Below, in pieces: positions 61,849-64,000 of a stretch of 64,000 nt of DNA. The stretch is from contig NZ_AP027042.1 in the NCBI RefSeq assembly GCF_027924605.1, forward strand, positions 4,937,524-5,001,523, read 5' to 3'. The notes beneath the pieces are model-generated. The model was not told the origin of the DNA. It saw only the letters and a program-made list of their open reading frames with translations, and made no database searches. Each line of letters begins with the position of its first letter. Position 1 is the first letter of the stretch. A program made the position numbers and the translations under genes. Origin of the DNA: Dyella sp. GSA-30. Its GTDB lineage: Bacteria > Pseudomonadota > Gammaproteobacteria > Xanthomonadales > Rhodanobacteraceae.

Positions 61849-62619
61849 CTAGCCCCCGGCCAACTCGTGCATCAGCGACCAGGCCGATTCCTGGATCGCC
61901 TCAAATGCACCTGGCAGGCTGCGCAGCGACAGCCACAAAGCAATAAAGCCCAGCGACACGGTGATCGGAAAGCCCACCGCGAACAGATTCATCGACGGCG
62001 CAGCGCGGCTGATCGCGGCAAAACCGATATTGACCACCAGCAGCGACGTCATCGCCGGCAGCGCCACGCGTACCGCACCAGCAAAGAACTGTGTACCGAA
62101 CTGCGCGACCGCATGCAGGCCACTCGGGCCGATGGTCGCCGTGCCCGGTGGCAAGGTGTGAAAGCTGTCGGCGAGCAAGGCGATCAAATGCAGATGCCCG
62201 TCCATCGCCAGGAACAGCAGCGTCACCAGCAAACCATAGATCTGCCCTAACACCGCAGAGCTGCCACCAGCCAACGGATCGAACGACTCGGCAAAGCCGA
62301 GATTCATGCTCAGCGAAATGAACTGCGCGCCGAACGACACTGCCTGGAACGCCAGTTGCAGCACGAAGCCGATCGCCACGCCGATCAGCAACTGCGAAAC
62401 CATACTGGCCAGGCCTTCGCCGGTGAGCAGGTCGATATTCATCGGCGCCATCGGCGCCAATACCACGGTCAGCACCAGTGCGATAACCAGACGCACCTGC
62501 ATGGGGACCATCGTCGAACTGAAAATCGGCGCGACCAGGCACATGCCGCTGACTCGCCCGAACGCCCACAGCAAACCGCCCAGCCACGCCTGCAGCTGGA
62601 CCAGTTGCACGGTGGTCAC
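61849..62619 (-). CDS. fliR: Flagellar export protein FliR
   Basis: The 256-residue protein has about six membrane helices and the family segments WLGGLLWAFGRVSGMCLVAPIFSS, GAQFISLSMNLGFAESFDP and VALPAMTSLLVVNIGFAAISRAAPSMNLFAVGFP. The GTG start at 62619 overlaps the fliQ stop by four bases. Confidence 0.94.
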   Translation of the reverse strand: MTTVQLVQLQAWLGGLLWAFGRVSGMCLVAPIFSSTMVPMQVRLVIALVLTVVLAPMAPMNIDLLTGEGLASMVSQLLIGVAIGFVLQLAFQAVSFGAQFISLSMNLGFAESFDPLAGGSSAVLGQIYGLLVTLLFLAMDGHLHLIALLADSFHTLPPGTATIGPSGLHAVAQFGTQFFAGAVRVALPAMTSLLVVNIGFAAISRAAPSMNLFAVGFPITVSLGFIALWLSLRSLPGAFEAIQESAWSLMHELAGG

Positions 62620-62885
62620 TTCATCGCCCCGGGCAAGCCTTCGATCACATGCCGCGTGAACTGGACCAGCGTGCGCAACATCCACGGGCCGGTGATCAGG
62701 CCCACGCATGCCATCGCGATCAGCTTCGGAATGAAGCTCAGGGTCATTTCGTTGATCTGCGTCGCGGCCTGGATCACGCCGATCAGCAGGCCGACCGCCA
62801 ATGCGGTAAGCAACAGGGGGGCGGCAACTAGCATGGCAACGTAAAGAGCATGCTGGCCGAATTCGATGACTGATTCGGGGGTCAT
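62616..62885 (-). CDS. fliQ: Flagellar export protein FliQ
   Basis: The 89-residue protein has two membrane helices (ALYVAMLVAAPLLLTALAVGLLI and PKLIAMACVGLITGPWML) with the family motif QAATQINEMTLSFIPK between them. It is part of the helical export core with FliP and FliR. A C-rich palindrome separates it from fliP. Confidence 0.94.
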   Translation of the reverse strand: MTPESVIEFGQHALYVAMLVAAPLLLTALAVGLLIGVIQAATQINEMTLSFIPKLIAMACVGLITGPWMLRTLVQFTRHVIEGLPGAMK

Positions 62886-62893
62886 GCGAGAGC

Positions 62894-62939
62894 CCCCTTC
62901 ACCCCAACCCTCTCCCCCGGCTGAGCCAAGGGAGAGGGA
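62894..62939. repeat. C-rich palindrome between fliP and fliQ
   Basis: ccctctccc (62908-62916) pairs with gggagaggg (62930-62938) around ccggctgagccaa. The preceding cttcaccccaa extends similarity to the repeat at 49022-49158. Confidence 0.75.
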
Positions 62940-62958
62940 GCAAAAGCATGCCGGCACG

Positions 62959-63705
62959 TCATGTGTAGAAGCTCCCCGCCAGCGTTCCCATCAATAGAGA
63001 CCAGCCGTCGACAAGTACAAACAACATGATCTTGAACGGCAGCGAGATCGTTACTGGGGAGACCATCATCATGCCCATCGACATCAGCACGCTGGCTACT
63101 ACCAGGTCGATGATCAGGAAGGGAATGAACAACAGGAAGCCCATCTGGAAGGCGGTCTTGAGTTCGCTGGTCATGAATGCGGGCATCGCCACGCGCAGCG
63201 GCACGTCGTCCTTGCTGGCATAGGGCTTCTCGCCGGCAAGCTTGGTAAACAACTGCAGATCCGAGTCGCGCGTCTGATCGAGCATGAAGTGCTTGAACGG
63301 CGATGTCGTCGCCTGCAACGCCTGCTCGGCGGGCATGGTGCCGTCCATATACGGTTTGACGCCCTCCACGTAAGCGTGATTGAGCACCGGCGACATCACG
63401 AACAAGGTCAGGAACAACGACAGGCCAAGAATGATCTGGTTCGGCGGCGTCGCCTGCGTGCCCAGGGCCTGGCGCAGGAAGCCAAGCACGATCACGATGC
63501 GCGTGAACGAGGTCATCATCAGCAGCACGCCGGGGAGCATGGTGAGCACGGTCAACAGTGCCAGCACCTGCAAGGAGAGCGTCCAGTTCTGCGCGCCACC
63601 CGCGTTCTGCACGGTCAGCACCGGAATACCGGCGGCCTGCTGGGCGGATACGGCAAACGGCAGCAACATCAGCGCCAGCGCGAAAAGAAACTTCAAGGTC
63701 TTCAT
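62959..63705 (-). CDS. fliP: Flagellar export protein FliP
   Basis: The 248-residue protein has a signal-like N-terminus and three or four membrane helices, with the family segments [42 protein letters not shown] and [39 protein letters not shown]. The start overlaps the fliO stop (ATGA). Confidence 0.96.
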   Translation of the reverse strand: MKTLKFLFALALMLLPFAVSAQQAAGIPVLTVQNAGGAQNWTLSLQVLALLTVLTMLPGVLLMMTSFTRIVIVLGFLRQALGTQATPPNQIILGLSLFLTLFVMSPVLNHAYVEGVKPYMDGTMPAEQALQATTSPFKHFMLDQTRDSDLQLFTKLAGEKPYASKDDVPLRVAMPAFMTSELKTAFQMGFLLFIPFLIIDLVVASVLMSMGMMMVSPVTISLPFKIMLFVLVDGWSLLMGTLAGSFYT

Positions 63706-64000
63706 GCCTTGCGCTTCCAGCGGTTGAGCAGCTCGCCGAAATTCGGCACCTGCGGCGCAGCCGGCAGCGTCGCGGGCGCAACCTCGCCTTCGTACACGTG
63801 CAAGGTGCGCATGCCACCCTGACCGGTACCTACCAGCAAGCGCTTGCCATCGGCCTCGATAAGCATCAGGCGATCGCGCGCACCCACCGAGAAGACTTCC
63901 AGGCAGCGGATACGGCGACCGCCCGGCTGCGTGCGGCCCTGCATGCGACGCGTAAACCAGCCGGCGACCAGGATGACCGCGATAATGGCGCAGAGGCTGA
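63702..64000 (-). CDS. fliO: Flagellar protein FliO (5' end outside window)
   Basis: The visible part has a membrane helix ([14 protein letters not shown]), an arginine-rich linker ([13 protein letters not shown]) and the FliO domain ([30 protein letters not shown]) with a short tail. FliO assists assembly of the FliP ring. The N-terminus is beyond the window. Confidence 0.9.
   Translation of the reverse strand, partial: SLCAIIAVILVAGWFTRRMQGRTQPGGRRIRCLEVFSVGARDRLMLIEADGKRLLVGTGQGGMRTLHVYEGEVAPATLPAAPQVPNFGELLNRWKRKA

Overview
The window looks like a chromosomal segment of a GC-rich gammaproteobacterium of the order Xanthomonadales (Lysobacterales), most likely the family Rhodanobacteraceae (Dyella, Luteibacter or Rhodanobacter type). 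The pointers are the order of a TPR lipoprotein gene and lolB divergent from hemA-prfA, secreted subtilase-like and M4 proteins of the Xanthomonas/Lysobacter type, a KatB-AnkB pair, and the flhB-flhA-flhF-flhG-fliA-cheYZA-motCD order of polar flagella. Genus is inference; no rRNA or tRNA gene is present.

Layout. 1-11.6 kb holds housekeeping genes: a GNAT acetyltransferase cut by the window edge, lolB with a TPR lipoprotein, hemA-prfA, a GT41 (SPINDLY-type) TPR glycosyltransferase coupled to a PPK2 kinase, a TlpA-like thioredoxin behind a YihY membrane protein, and a WrbA flavoprotein with DUF2069. 11.6-21.7 kb holds an acyl-CoA thioesterase, AidB, and a secreted-protein island: two tandem subtilisin-fold proteins whose catalytic residues are replaced, a single-domain asparaginase-like protein, and two tandem M4 thermolysin-like metalloproteases; sufT follows. 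21.8-31.9 kb holds a split pnt transhydrogenase locus (pntAB-pntB at 22-24 kb, pntAA at 26-27 kb) interrupted by an ECF sigma operon and a structured repeat, then cdd, a nitroreductase, a 5'-3' exonuclease and katB-ankB. 32-37 kb holds a Nudix hydrolase, a small secreted protein, a GlxA-type regulator with an exported DJ-1 paralogue, and an unrecognised one-haem protein.

37-64 kb is almost entirely motility and chemotaxis on the minus strand. From right to left: fliO(partial)-fliP-fliQ-fliR-flhB-flhA-flhF-flhG-fliA-cheY-cheZ-cheA-motC-motD-cheW-DUF2802; then, after a repeat-rich gap and a plus-strand pair (FliK-like and free FlhB C-terminal domain), a second operon STAS-cheY-cheA-cheW-MCP-cheR-cheD-cheB-MCP-STAS that starts at a near-consensus sigma-28 (FliA) promoter and ends at a strong terminator. 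FliA made from the first operon should therefore switch on the second, which supplies the adaptation enzymes CheR, CheB and CheD that the first lacks.

The two strongest unexplained signals are (1) the pair of secreted pseudo-subtilases next to two intact M4 proteases, and (2) four copies of intergenic elements (25.8, 43.8, 48.7 and 49.2 kb) that fold into multi-hairpin structures. Their stems change by paired substitutions between copies while their loops stay constant, which points to a selected structure rather than protein coding. Simple REP-like palindromes at 8.5 and 30.2 kb, and a C-rich palindrome family at 49.0 and 62.9 kb, belong to the same repeat landscape.
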